Shown here in pieces: positions 11,815 to 23,050 of a stretch of 64,000 bases of DNA. The first letter of the stretch is position 1; every line of letters begins with the position of its first letter. Made by a program: the position numbers and the translations under genes. Under the pieces are notes generated by a model that ran no database searches, was not told the DNA's origin, and worked only from the letters and a program-made list of their open reading frames with translations. Origin of the DNA: Eulemur rufifrons (taxonomy: Eukaryota > Chordata > Mammalia > Primates > Lemuridae). The stretch spans positions 219,450,843 to 219,514,842 of the forward strand of contig NC_090989.1 in the NCBI RefSeq assembly GCF_041146395.1. The letters run 5' to 3'.

Positions 11815-12200
11815 AAATGAGTTATGTGATCATGTTACACGTTGTTTGTTTATAGCAGTGATTTTCCCTTTTTTGCTTGAACCTCCATAGTACTTACCTA
11901 TTATTGTATGTAAGATAGCTGTGTAAAATTCTGTGGTTTGCATGCACCATAATGTTTTTCCTTATTGGGGGAGATTCACTTTGCTTTCAATTTTTGCTAC
12001 CATAAACAATATATGCAGTTTTTATGTCTAAAAGAGGAAAATACGTTACTTAAAAAAATTGTAATATTTCACATTTTCAATATTTAAGGGGACTCCTTTG
12101 TTACTATCACCACAACAAAAGGTGTTAATTTTACCAGTCTGATGAGTATCTACATTAACATTTGCTGTTTCACTGTCTTTTTCAAGAGAATTTTATTATT
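11815..12200 (-). mobile_element. Probable old L1M 3' ORF2/UTR relic
   Basis: The block 'CAATTTTTGCTACCATAAACAAT' (about 11980-12010) preceded by a 'GCACCATAATG' word, and the later 'CCAGTCTGATGAGTATCTACATT' word, follow the order seen in reverse-oriented old L1 3' regions. Divergence is high. Confidence 0.45.
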
Positions 12201-12640
12201 TCAGTGGATTCTTGCCCAGGAAGATAAAAGTTGCAAATTACTTTTTATTCTAGGAACTTCCTGAAAGATTCATCAACTCTTCAACAGAAAGCATCACATT
12301 CCGGTTTACACCCTAAGACTCTTTGAACATCTTGCATCAAAACACCTTGCTCTATCCAATAATCTTAAACCTTTATTGCATGATTCTTCTCCCAGTCCTA
12401 ATCAAATTCCTGCGTTGACAGATCTACCCTAAACCAGACTTCAAAAACTCATAGATATTCTGACTGGGGCCTCTTCTGTCTAAGGTACTAGTAGGCTCTA
12501 TTGAGGTGGTGTGTTTCCTTCCTGCAATAAGAAATAATCTCGGCTCTATCCTATCTACAGGTTATTTTGGTATGCTTTGGGGAGCCAGAATTCACAGGAG
12601 GAACTTCAAACCTTCCAACCACCGACAGTTAAGGTACACC
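12201..12640. other. Unclassified, possible old LTR piece
   Basis: Base composition is more balanced than the surrounding AT-rich DNA. I cannot match it to a named LTR. There is no ORF of note. Confidence 0.2.
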
Positions 12641-12725
12641 ACTTTGCAGATGAAGGGACCCGATTAAATCTGTCTAAGGGACAAAATTTAAGTGACTTGC
12701 CCTACATCAGTTAAATAATGCATAA
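12641..12725 (-). repeat. Possible MIR fragment
   Basis: A short block with 'TTTGCAGATGAAGGGACC' and 'AAGTGACTTGCCC' resembles the complement of the MIR core. It is short and diverged. Confidence 0.4.
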
Positions 12726-13529
12726 GTGAGTAAAGGGAATGTCAGATGGGAAAATAAGTTTAGAGAACCTCCTTATCATTGGAATATAAAAAAGCATATC
12801 ACAGGAAAAGTGGAATCTCTTCCAAAAATCCAAGTACCTGGCTATGGCTCACTTAACCAAGGAGTGAGAGAACTAGAAGTAGAAGCCAGATCTAACTACT
12901 CCTCCAAAGTTTGTTATTGTCCCCTCAACTCTGTACACTCCAGAGGAGAAGCCTGTTACCTCTGTTAGAACAATAAAACTCTGTGAAATAGATATTTTAA
13001 GAGAAAAAAAATGTTAGTACTGTTGCTGACTCTAGAAATCCCCTGCCTTAATTCCAGAGCCAGGATTTTTGTAAAAAAGTAGGCGATAAAATACAGGAGT
13101 CAGAGGCAAGTTATTCATGCTTTTATCTTCATTTCCATAGAGGAAGACTACAAACTGGTTGGTTGTCGACTGGCCAAGAGACTGAAAGTTGTGCTGTGTC
13201 TGCATTCAAATTTATTTTTTGCAGCATGAAACTCAAGCAATTTGACAAATGAATAGGGAACTCAATCACAGGAAATGGGAAGTTCAGCTGAATAGACAGG
13301 GTTTTAAGAACATGTAAGAGTGTGAGCCCAGAAAACAGGATTTTTAAACACATTTAAGAAAATGAGATGCTAACTTAACATGCTAATTTCTATTAATAAT
13401 ACAGAAAGCATATTGGTAGGATAGTTAGTCACCAGTAAGAAGGTGACATATTATCATGAAAAATAATTTAGATTCTGTATCAGTTAATTCATGTGCCATA
13501 ATCATCGTGATAACATTATTTCAGCGACC
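12726..13529. other. Unique sequence, nothing recognised
   Basis: ORFs at 12726-12968 (plus) and 13129-13353 (minus) have no domain or splice context that I can support. Confidence 0.4.
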
Positions 13530-13722
13530 ATTTTTCACACACGTAGTACTCTGCCTCCAAAACTTATTGTTTTCATAAATCTTCCAGTGGATGCTACTAT
13601 TTGCCCCACTTTTCAGATAAGAAAACTAAGTTGGAAAGATAAAGAATTTCTCTAAGCTCACAGAGCTAGTAAGTGACAGAACCTAGATTTAAACTGAGGT
13701 TTTTAACCATTAGGCCAAATTC
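13530..13722 (-). repeat. MIR SINE
   Basis: A clear reverse-oriented MIR. It shows 'TTTGCCCCACTTTTCAGATAAG', then a 'CACAGAGCTAGTAAGTG' block, then a word for 'AACCATTAGG' at the tRNA-like end. Confidence 0.85.
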
Positions 13723-13979
13723 TAAAAAGAAGCAAATTCTTTTCCACAATAAGCAATTTTAAGTATTGCAAGTAAACACAATGCCCAATATCCCAACATG
13801 AGAATTCTGATAGGTAGAAAAGAAAAGATACCTGCTACTCTGTCTGGTCTAATTGCAACCGATTACAAGTACAAAGAGCATACTCCACTAAGCTACTGGT
13901 ATTACATGCTACATGGTGTTAAAGGGAACGTGGTTCCCAACACACCCCAGCATGGATGCCATTCTATAATTACACTGCA

Positions 13980-14395
13980 AGCAGCTCTGTAATGAGCACT
14001 TTCTTTTTCCCCCTCTAATCAATACAAATGCCTATCAATGTAAAATAGCCACACAGCTTTCTACAGTCTGAAGAGTAAAAAGCAACCCCAGGCTGACAGA
14101 GTATCTATAATATATTTAAGCACATTGCTTCTTTTCAAAATGCCTTACTGGTATTATTTAGCATGGATTGAAGATGGCCTCCATGCAGGAATAATTAGAA
14201 CAATGGACACCTCAAATGGAACACATAGATGCCCACTGTGCTAATCATGAAAGGAGGTATCAGAGGCAAATCACACCCAATTAAGGCATAAATAGGAAAC
14301 ATTATTAATGCTTAATTCTGACTGTGTCAAGAATCTCTGTTTGCCTTCTTTTATTGCTGATAATACTATTGCTTTGACCTTACTGCAAAATTAAT
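13980..14395. promoter_or_regulatory. Candidate conserved noncoding element with homeodomain-type cluster
   Basis: This is repeat-free sequence. Specific words are CTAATCAATA near 14017, ATAATTAGAACAATGG at 14191-14206 (homeodomain plus SOX-like), GCTAATCATG near 14239, CCAATTAAGG near 14278, and ATTATTAATGCTTAATTCTG near 14301. This density of TAAT cores, with a SOX-type ACAAT word and moderate base composition, resembles developmental enhancers. That resemblance is inference; conservation has not been tested. Confidence 0.28.
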
Positions 14396-14445
14396 GGTAG
14401 GCATTATATTATGTTATATTCATCATAACTTATTGAAAATTTGTT

Positions 14446-14474
14446 CGTGTGTGTGTGTGTGTGTGTGCGTGTGT
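14446..14474. repeat. (GT)n microsatellite
   Basis: About 14 GT units with one GC interruption. Confidence 0.95.
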
Positions 14475-15334
14475 ATTTCAGGTCTTTGTAATGTGTCTCT
14501 TTATACTGACACATCAGTAAGTTCTAACTTTGTTCAGAGCTCTTTTAAACTTGTGAAGCTTCAGAGAGATACTGGGGGAAAAAAACTCTTTTCACAACAT
14601 TCAAAAATTTTACATTCCCACAAGCTATAATGACTCTTGTGACCTGGGTCATCATTTGGTTTTTTGTATCTTAAACTATATATACTTTATTGTACATATT
14701 TAAAGACAATACTTTAGGAGGTATACAGTTAGGTTTTTTTTTCATTATACCTCTCCATACTAGGAATTGATGATAATTCTTAAGCATTGTGTCTAGATAA
14801 ATGTTATCTGAATCTTCCCTGACAGCTGATGTGGGACCTTCTGTTCTGGTCTCACACCATCTCTTCTGGGCCTGAACATATGGTTTCTGCCACAAGACCC
14901 TTATTCAGTCTTAGTTCATGTTTGACAACTTCTTGAAAGGATAGTCTTTCAGTTTTGAATCTGTCTTTGTTAATGTTTCTAATGTCTATGTAATGACAAA
15001 CTGTATTCTCTGTAGTGACTTGTGGTTTTTGTTTGTTGGCTGCTTTTTGCTTTGGTATATGATAGGGGGTCATACCAACTTTTGGAGGCAAAAAAACTCT
15101 TCCAGTTTGAAATCCAAAATAAAAATAATTAATCTTCTGTTATAACTGTGCCATGACACTTTCTGAGTAATATCATCAATGTTCTCCAGGAAATAGGAGA
15201 TTGGTGTATTGCTTAATGTGGTACAGATAAGATATTGTGAAAGTATAAAGGATACATTCAATTCAGTCCAGCAAATATATGTTAAATGTTTAGTACAAGC
15301 CCTGTCTATTTAAGCTGGCAACATTTCACAACAC
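14475..15334. other. Unique AT-rich sequence
   Basis: Three overlapping minus-strand ORFs (14671-14895, 14852-15091, 15070-15261) cover the region without recognisable domains. I take them as chance ORFs or an unrecognised old repeat. Confidence 0.35.
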
Positions 15335-15779
15335 CAACACAATTCTTTTTTTAAATTTCAGAATATTATGAGGGTACAAACATGTTGGTTATATATAATG
15401 CCTTTGCTTCACCCAAGCCAGAGCTGCAAGCCTTCCCCTGTACACTGCACTCCGCGCCCATTAGTTGTGATTTTACTCACCCCCACCACCCCCTCCCACC
15501 TCACCAGCACCCGATGAATACTACTTCCATGTGAGCACCTTAGTGTTGATCAGTTAGTACCAATTTGATGGCAAGTACATGTGGTGCTTGTTTTTCCATT
15601 CTTGTGATACTTCACTTCAAAGGATCAGCTCCAGCTCTACCAAGGATAATACAGAGGTGCTAGTTCACCACTTTTTTGTGTGCTTGAGTAGTATTCCATG
15701 GTATACATACAGCACATTTTATTAATCCACTATATATTGATGGGCATTTGGGTTGTTTTCACATAGCAACACAATTCTT
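15335..15779 (-). mobile_element. 5'-truncated strepsirrhine-type L1 with 13-bp TSD
   Basis: A reverse-oriented L1 3' end of about 420 bp at 15348-15766. It starts with the T-rich tail complement and 'TTTCAGAATATTATGAGGGT', then covers the 3' UTR and the last ORF2 codons ('TATTCCATGGTATACATAC'). Identical 13-bp copies CAACACAATTCTT at 15335-15347 and 15767-15779 are the target-site duplication. It differs from human L1PA 3' ends and resembles the other L1 tails in this window. Confidence 0.9.
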
Positions 15780-17129
15780 ACACTGATCCACTGAGGACTC
15801 AAATCCATGATGACTCATGCTATAGAAGGATCCTGAAAAAGGTATTGATGCAACATGAGAGTGCACAAGGATCCTCCCACCCATGTTCTGAGAGAGGAGA
15901 GAGGAGAGGTGCATTGCTCTTCTGATAATAATTTTACCTCTTCAAGCGTTACACTTTTCACAGCAAGGACAGAGAACGAACAAAAGCTAATCAACCTTTT
16001 TCTCTCTACTGGGTTATCTTCACTATTGAGTAACACGATACTTCATAACTCTCTACCAGAAGGTAGTATATAAATATTGTCAGCTAATGCTAAAAAGAGG
16101 AGAGTTATGAGTGGCCAGTAAAGGGCTGTACTAAGGGCTGAGCTTGAGCTTTCTGTGAGGGCAGAGTGGAGTGAAGAGACAGTGCCTTTCATTTTGCCTC
16201 AGTACTCATACAACCTCCTAAACACTCATCACTGATAGAATGAGAAAGATAAGTGTAGATGGGAACAAAGAGACTATATCAAGGACCACCTGTATCTCTT
16301 AGGGCTGTAACACACACTGTGAGCTGTAATCTTACTTTCCTTCACCACTTCAGCAAAAAAGATTATTATTTACTCTAAATACTTATGAATATAATAGGAA
16401 TTAAATATCGCTAAAATTTTCCAACTCAATGACAGATCAATTCCTAAATTTATAGATACACGGAAATTGTTATACTTTAACATAACTCCCATTTTGAACA
16501 TTGACGACAGTATTTTTTTCTGGTCCTGTGGTATATATACATCATTTCCTCAAAATTAGCCAATTTTTAACATGCAGGATTATGCACATGAATACTATTA
16601 CTTTTTTTTAAGTTTTGCTTCAACCTGACATCTTCCTCCACATCTCTCCAAATCAGGAATGGCAGATCCTTGTTATATATGCTGATTCTCTGCCTTCCCT
16701 ACCTACGCCAGACAGTACTGCTCAATTATTGCATACATTCCTATCAAGTCTGAGTCCTCAACACAGGTCCTGTCCAGCACCGCAATTGATCAGAGTTGAC
16801 CTAGAAAATTAAAACACCTCTATGATCCTTGCTCTAGATCACTACAGAAACTATATTTTGAGGTTCATTCATTACATTCTTGCCTGAGTTATGTACTTAC
16901 TGGCTTGTCACATCTGTGTAAGATAGCTTTTTCTTTAATCATGCCTTTCTGGCTTTGGTTTTGTATTTTTGTTACTTTTTAATATTTTATTTTATTCAGA
17001 CTTTAACCAAAAGATGAACCAAATGTATTTTAGTATCAATAACTGTTCATTGGTTTGTCCTCATTTCAGATTATGTCTTTACCTTTGCCATTACTATTCT
17101 AAGACTGAAGCATTTCAATTTTCATTGTG
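15780..17129. other. Unique sequence, nothing recognised
   Basis: Two overlapping opposite-strand ORFs (15815-16036 minus, 15855-16073 plus) and one at 16615-16812 have no domain. No repeat is confidently recognised. Confidence 0.4.
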
Positions 17130-17330
17130 ACTAAGGGTATGGGCCTGGGTACAGCCTCGCTTTGGTTTCCTTATCTGAAAATGTGGATACCTTGAGTATC
17201 AATCCCTCATAGCTTCTATGAGGATTAAATGAGTTAATGTATTCAAAGCATTTAATGCATGTCACTTAGTATGTGTCCAATACAAGTTAGCTGCTAGTAG
17301 TACTTGTAATACTGGCCATTATTGTTGACT
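17130..17330 (+). repeat. MIR SINE
   Basis: Forward MIR. It contains 'TTTGGTTTCCTTATCTGAAAA', then 'TATGAGGATTAAATGAGTTAA', then a 3' part ending in 'AGTTAGCTGCTAGTAGTAC'. This is a good match over the central core. Confidence 0.87.
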
Positions 17331-17704
17331 GAGGCTACGTGGGTTTACTCTTTTTACCTCACATTCTCAATGTGTAAGATAGGCTCTCTTATTTAATCAA
17401 ACTTACTCTTGGAGCTCAAGCTACACAATTATATAAGTAAGAGCACATTAACAACAGTAATGGCATAAATTACACTGGCTCTTTTTCTCACCTGCTTCAT
17501 TGGATCCATAGCTCTCTGAAAGTGCTCACAAGTGGCCCCAACACTCTCCAAAGAGTGCTTTTCCAGGCTTCCTTGCTGCACTGTCATGTCCATCTGCCTT
17601 TCAATCTCCCACCAACCATCACAGTCTTCGTTGTTGCTCTGCTCAGACCTGCAATCCAGTTCTCTTGCTGCCCAACAGAACTTGCTGTAGTTATGAAAAT
17701 TCTT

Positions 17705-17885
17705 TAAATCTACAGTCTCCAATTTGGAAACCATTAGCTCCAAAGGACTATTGAGCACAAATATGGCCAGTGTGAATATGGCCTGAGTCTTTCATTTTAT
17801 TTTGTTTTAATTATTTTAAATTTAAATAGCCATATGTTGCTAAGGGCTACTAAATTGGATAGCAACAGAACTTTCAAGCATCACA
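17705..17885 (+). mobile_element. hAT-Charlie MITE fragment (same family as 44.8 kb)
   Basis: The block from 'GGACTATTGAGCACAAATAT' through 'ATTATTTTAAATTTAAATAGCC' to 'GGGCTACTAAATTGGATAGC' parallels the element at 44788-45003. It is 5'-degraded. Upstream of it lies a 109-residue minus ORF (17429-17758) that overlaps the element and has no domain. Confidence 0.72.
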
Positions 17886-18519
17886 GTTATGGCATACCCT
17901 TCATGGATAAGAGGGGGATACGCATGGTCCTTCTTTGTGGTCACTTAGTCACTTGGATCCTTAAACAGTCCTGTGTGTGATTTGTGCTTCTCAGTGGCCT
18001 CTTCGAGAAGATCTCCTTCAGTTTTTCCCTGTAGCTCCTTCTTCTCTTGGTCACTTATACTGGTCAGATTGGAGAAGGACGCAAAGAAGGTATATTAATT
18101 ATGTTTCTGGGCCCACCCCTTGATCTCCCTTCCCCAACCTAGTGTTACCTTACTAATTTCTTCTCTTCCACCTTCAGTCTAATAAAACAGCCCTTTACAA
18201 ATTAATGCATCCACATCGACTCCCCCAGGAGCATATCACAATTTGATAGTTGTTGCACACATAAAATAATCCATATGATGCACATATGACATAAAAACAA
18301 ATTGATATTTTCTATATTCAAAGATATTAGTATACAGAAGTAGAGGAATAGAAACTTTCCTATTTTTCTCCCCTCTTGGTTAATCTCATCTCCCTTGTCT
18401 ACCAACCTCCAGGACATTCTCCCAACATGAAAGGACACATCCCACAAGGCACCTCTTTGTCTTTATGCTTCCAATCATTGCCAATGCCTTTTTTATAATT
18501 AATTAATTTATTTTCTTTT
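17886..18519. other. Unique sequence, nothing recognised
   Basis: An 81-residue minus ORF at 18202-18447 has no recognisable domain. Confidence 0.4.
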
Positions 18520-18640
18520 TTAAAATTTCAGAATATTATGGGGGTACAAACATTTTGGTTACATATATTTTCTTTGCATCGCCCAAGCCAGAGCTATAAG
18601 CGTGCCCATCCCCCAGAGTGCTCCTCACCCATAATGTTTG
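18520..18640 (-). mobile_element. Short L1 3' tail (strepsirrhine type)
   Basis: About 120 bp with 'TTTCAGAATATTATGGGGGT' and 'CATCGCCCAAGCCAGAGCTA', the same 3' end as the L1 at 15348, in reverse orientation. No target duplication is evident. Confidence 0.83.
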
Positions 18641-18719
18641 AAATACTTGAAAAATGCAAATTTATTACCTAGCTACACAGTTCTTCAGTGTTAACAAACT
18701 TATTTGTGTTCTACCATTA

Positions 18720-18995
18720 TACATCTGGGTGTGGCCATATCCTGCCTCCTAAATGTTTTGCATCTGATCCACCTTCAAGATTTCAAACCCAGAAACTCCC
18801 TTTGCTGAGCAGCTGTTATCTTTCCACTTCCCTCACTTTGTTTTATGACATGCTATTTTGGATTATAATTACTGTATTTAGTACTTACCTTCTTCAACAT
18901 AAGTTCCTTAACAGAAAAAAGTTATCATTTGTTTTCTATTTACCTAGAATGCCTTATGCATGGGAAGTGGTATTTTAATGCATGTGGAATAAATC
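18720..18995 (+). repeat. Probable L2 LINE 3' fragment
   Basis: The order of words around 'TTGGATTATAATTACTGTATTT', then 'AAGTTCCTTAACAG', then the end at 'GGAATAAATCA' follows the L2 3' region, but similarity is weak. The 96-residue ORF at 18688-18978 lies inside it. Confidence 0.4.
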
Positions 18996-19149
18996 ACCGC
19001 ATTGGACAATGACGTAAAGACATATCTTTCTGTATTCCTTGAATGCTATCCTGAGGCTTATTTGCATAATCTGTCACTGACAAAACACCCTGCACCCAGT
19101 TTTCATAAAATAAATCTATACCATTTTATCACAGGCTGAACTTTACCAG

Positions 19150-19290
19150 TGGTTGTGTTTGTAGAAAAGTTATTTAATCTCTTGGAACCTCACTTCACAT
19201 TTATATGAGGAGAGAATCTTTCCAGCATTGCTGTGAAATGATGATGAAAAGTATCTAGAACAGGAGTACACCTGTTATTCTATTTACCCC
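19150..19290 (+). repeat. MIR SINE fragment
   Basis: 'GTTATTTAATCTCTTGGAACCTC' and 'AAATGATGATGAAAAGTATCTAGAACAGGAG' follow the MIR core order. Confidence 0.58.
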
Positions 19291-19496
19291 CTTTGGTATA
19301 TCATGTCCCATTTTTGAAAGCATTTGAATGTACTGAATACATTTTAATACATGAGAGATCATTTTTCTCCTAGAATATTGGGAAAGAGGGAAAATTGTTG
19401 ATACATGTATAGTTTTGTGAGAATGTAAAGATCACATGCTTATAGATGCTGCTGTGAGTATGAATTAGTTTAAACTTTTGAAAAAGCCATTGGGCA

Positions 19497-19672
19497 ATGA
19501 GAGAAAGGAAGAAAGAAAAAGAAGAAAGAAGGGGAAGATGGAAAAGGGAAATCAGAGGAACAGAGGAAAGAAAGAGGGTGAAAAAGATTAGGTGAAGAGA
19601 GAGAATGGGAAAAGAAAAGAAAACATGTTGGAGTAGGTAAAGAGAGTAGAAACAGAAAAAAAGGAGGAAAGT
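19497..19672. repeat. Long polypurine tract
   Basis: About 175 bp, almost entirely A and G on the plus strand, with few interruptions. Its complement gives the serine/phenylalanine/leucine-rich ORFs at 19370-19693 and 19470-19844, which are composition artefacts. Such tracts can form triplex structures; that is general knowledge, not shown here. Confidence 0.88.
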
Positions 19673-20114
19673 GCAAAATAGACTTAATGCCATAGATAAG
19701 CATAAAGCCTATGGGAGGAGAAATAAGTGAGGCCCGGATGACTGAGCAGCTGCGCCCCCTACCCTGTGCTTCTGGCCTGCTCTTTCCATGCAGACACCAC
19801 CTGTCATGATTCTGAGGAGGGGAGAATATGCAACCCCTCTTCAACAGAGCCTCTGTCCTGAGCTTTTTTTCCCCTAGCCAAATTTAATATTCTTCATATT
19901 CTTTTGATGGTTACATGTGAAATGTAGGATCAATAGAAATTAGATAGCCAAGTTAATGGACATCAAAAAACAAACCAGAAATAATGTCTATTATTTTCTC
20001 ATTTGAAGCTGCCAAAACATGGAAAAAATGGTATATATCAAACACATAGCAGTGCAGGGGAGAAGAAACACTATGGGAGCCTTGAACCCTATAGTTCCAT
20101 ATAATATGGAAATA

Positions 20115-20446
20115 CAGTGGTCCATGGGGAATTAGTGCTAGGACCCTCGAAGATACCAAAATTCATGGGTGCTCAAGACCCTGATATAAAATTCTGTATC
20201 GTTTGCATAAAACCCAAGAACATCCTCCCATACACTATAAATCATCTCTGAATTACTTATAATACCTAAAACAATTTAAATGATATGTAAATAGTTGTTA
20301 TAGTGTATTGTTTAAAGAATAATGATAAGAAAAAAGTCTATACATGTTCAATACAGACACAACCATTTTTTTTCCCCCAAACTTTTTTTTATCTACAGTT
20401 AGTTGAATCCACAGATGCAGAACTTACAGATATGAAGGGCTGACTG
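20115..20446. mobile_element. MER2-like Tigger DNA transposon with TA TSD
   Basis: A 332-bp non-autonomous Tigger element. It starts CAGTGGTCCATGGGG and ends in GGGCTGACTG, flanked by TA on both sides (20113-20114 and 20447-20448) as expected for Tc1/mariner insertions. Internal words 'ATCATCTCTGAATTACTTATAATACC' and 'TGTAAATAGTTGTTATAGTGTATTG' are characteristic of MER2. It has no coding capacity. Confidence 0.9.
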
Positions 20447-20448
20447 TA

Positions 20449-22099
20449 TATGTTTAAACACTAGATTAGTTATTTTGTTAAATTGTTAATTTTTATTGTG
20501 AAATATATAATAAACATGCAGGCACAAACACATTATAAATACATATACATACAATTTATGTGTATTTATTTACAGATCAAAATTTTTAAAATGTATTTTA
20601 GAAGGATTAGGTAAAGAAATGAAGCATGTCAATTTGGCAGCAGAATATGTGTCAAAACCAAAATAACTTTTTATTAGTTGCTTAGCATCCTTATCAAAAT
20701 TGTCTAAGTTCTCAGAATTGTGTTATGCAAAACAGTCAAGATGATTATTCATCACCTGAAATTAAAAAAAATATGTTTTAAAAAATTAAGTGCATATGAG
20801 AAGACATGGGAATGAAGAAATGAAAAATGAAGGAAATAGGCCACAATTATGGGAAGAATAATACTTACCAAATCCACAAATAAAAGTTATGGTAATATTT
20901 TTAAGCATGCAAACACAATGAGAACTCATGGAACGCCATCTCCAGTCCAAGTTTATTGGTCAAACACAAGAACTTTATGAAGTGTTCTAGAGGGCAGTCA
21001 GCTAAGCAGGACTAGATCAATGCTTTGGAAAATATGAGTTAAGATCCTTATTGAGTTATGAAATCAATGTAATATATCAGAAGTACTTTTCATGGAATGA
21101 AAGAGAACAAAACAGAATTTAAATATATAGAAGCATAAAATCAGAAAGAAAAGATCAAGTCAGTGTATTATTCAAGGCAAGGGTGCTGTTTCAAGAATCT
21201 GTTTCAGATGTGTACGTGTAGGGAAACAGATGTAAAATGCATTTTTTTACTGTGGTTACCTGCCAAATGTTTTGATAGCCTCTGCCTTTTACAACATGAG
21301 TGAAAAACAATTTGCATAACACCCATAAGGGGATGTTCCACTGTGGAAGTATTGCAAATGGTGACCTTTCTGCTAGTACAAATGACAAAGCACTTCACAA
21401 ATAAAACCCTGCAGTCAGAATAATCAATATGAAGTGATGATGTGGGGAAAAGGGGAACAGGCAAGAGCAGTGGGGAGTGGTTGGCAGTGATAAAGAGCCA
21501 CTTCAATCGAACAAAGAATAAATGCAGCTATTAGATTAGCTACTGTCCACAACTAGTGGTTTCTTCTCCACTTCCACGTCCCATACACTTTTTTTTCAAA
21601 TGTGTGAGTTCTTGGACAATACCGATTTTGACATTTCCCATAATATAGAATGGCTCAAAAATCATTACAATCAACAGTCATTACAATCAACTGTGTGAAA
21701 TGGCTGGAAGATGCTTAAATGCCTTTAGTGCCAGCTTCTCACTCATTGAAGCAGACCTCAGACCATCTCTATCTGCTGATTAAGCCATTGCTTGATGCAT
21801 TGTAGCTGGGACTCTGATTTACTAGAAAAAGTGGTAGAAGGAAAATAGGAAGAAGTTGTATGTTTTAATATGAACTGAAAGGTTTCCCTTTCTGTAACTT
21901 TGTACCACCAATATTTGCTTCTAATTATGCAAACAAGATATTTTATGGATTCAACATTATATTGAATGTGTATTTCATATACATTGAGATTCGTTTCTCA
22001 ATCACGAGGGAGAACTAGTTCTGAGGTTTCCCACACATGTGTATGACTTAAACATGTATTGTGGAAATGAGTTATATGCTAATCTCAAAGAAGCTCTGG
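20449..22099. other. Unique AT-rich sequence
   Basis: No gene or clear repeat. There is a 16-bp tandem duplication near 21662-21691 (two copies containing TCATTACAATCAAC). Two overlapping minus ORFs at 21191-21506 have no domain. Confidence 0.4.
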
Positions 22100-22109
22100 A
22101 GAGACTGTG

Positions 22110-22290
22110 CCATTTAATGGAAATAGCCCTAAATTGTGATTCAGTATACCTGGGATTCTCAGCTAGCCACTAAATAGCTGTGTAAAATTGACACATTCCT
22201 TTACTTCTCTGTTTTAATTTCCTCGACTGTAAAATGCCTAAATGGTAGTGGAATAAATAAATATATTAGAGATTTGTTTGGTTCTAAAAC
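22110..22290 (+). repeat. MIR SINE
   Basis: The forward MIR core is seen as 'CACTAAATAGCTGTGTAAAATTGAC', then 'CTTCTCTGTTTTAATTTCCTCGACTGTAAAATG'. Confidence 0.75.
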
Positions 22291-22339
22291 ATATGTAATT
22301 TCTTCCTAAGACCATGAACAAATATAAAAATGAACACCA

Positions 22340-22760
22340 AATAATCTATGTGTTTCTCTAAGTTTCCCAGCCCCCTTTGGACTTGGGATGGAATCACATG
22401 ACTAGGTCTAGCCATTGCTGTGAGCAGAAAAGAGGTCTGTCACCACTCACCTCTCGGCTTAGATACCTAAAGGCAGGTTTGATTTAGAATTGCCAGATTT
22501 AGCAAATGAAAATACGGGACAACAGCTAAGTTTTAATTTGAGATAAACAACCAATATTTTTCATATAAGTACGTGCTATAGAATATTGGGAGCTAAACAA
22601 TTATTCCCGGGGTAATCTGAAATTCAAATTTGACTGGGCATCCTGTTTTATCTGGTAATCCTAGTTTGAATTTTCAAAATCTTTCATCCCCTGCTGCAAC
22701 TACCCTAGAAGATACTTGTTGAGCTAGCAGCATCACTAGTTGTAGGAAGATGGGATTCCT
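22340..22760. mobile_element. Old LTR-like repeat interrupted by a MER53-like palindromic MITE
   Basis: The central 22487-22665 block starts 'ATTGCCAGATTTAGCAAAT' and ends 'CTGTTTTATCTGGTAATCCTA'. The second half is roughly the reverse complement of the first, as in the palindromic MER53-type DNA element. The flanks ('CCAGCCCCCTTTGGACTTGG..GGAATCACATGAC' left, 'TACTTGTTGAGCTAGCAGCATC' right) look like one old interspersed repeat split by it. The family of the outer repeat is uncertain. Confidence 0.6.
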
Positions 22761-23016
22761 GAAAAGGCAGGCGGAAGATAACAGCCCCTCAACCAGCATC
22801 AGAATTCTCAACAGAAAAAAAAAAATATTTGTTGGGTTAAGCCCTTGGAATTACAAGGTATATTTGTTGCTGCAATATAGCCCAACATTGTTCTTACCAA
22901 TAGAGTCTACCAGTCTCTCATTGAGTGTTGGCAAAATGTCATTTGACCTAAGAAATAGAAATTATATGAATTCAAAAGACATTTAAAAATGGTCTGCCTA
23001 AACAATAATGTTCACG

Positions 23017-23050
23017 TTTCTATCTATCTCTCTCTCTATATATATATATC
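23017..23050. repeat. (CTAT)/(CT)/(AT) microsatellite
   Basis: Compound simple repeat passing from TATC through CT to AT units. Confidence 0.9.

Noticed and set aside
17429..17758. 109-residue minus-strand ORF
   Set aside because: No recognisable domain. Its 5' end (minus sense) lies in a hAT-Charlie MITE, and an opposite-strand ORF covers the same bases. Probably chance.
19748..19766. Possible CTCF site around TGCGCCCCCTACCC
   Set aside because: The AGGGGGCGC half matches, but the CCAC half has about four mismatches, so it is too weak to list.
19370..19844. Ser/Phe/Leu-rich ORFs of 107 and 124 residues
   Set aside because: Artefacts of a polypurine tract read on the opposite strand.
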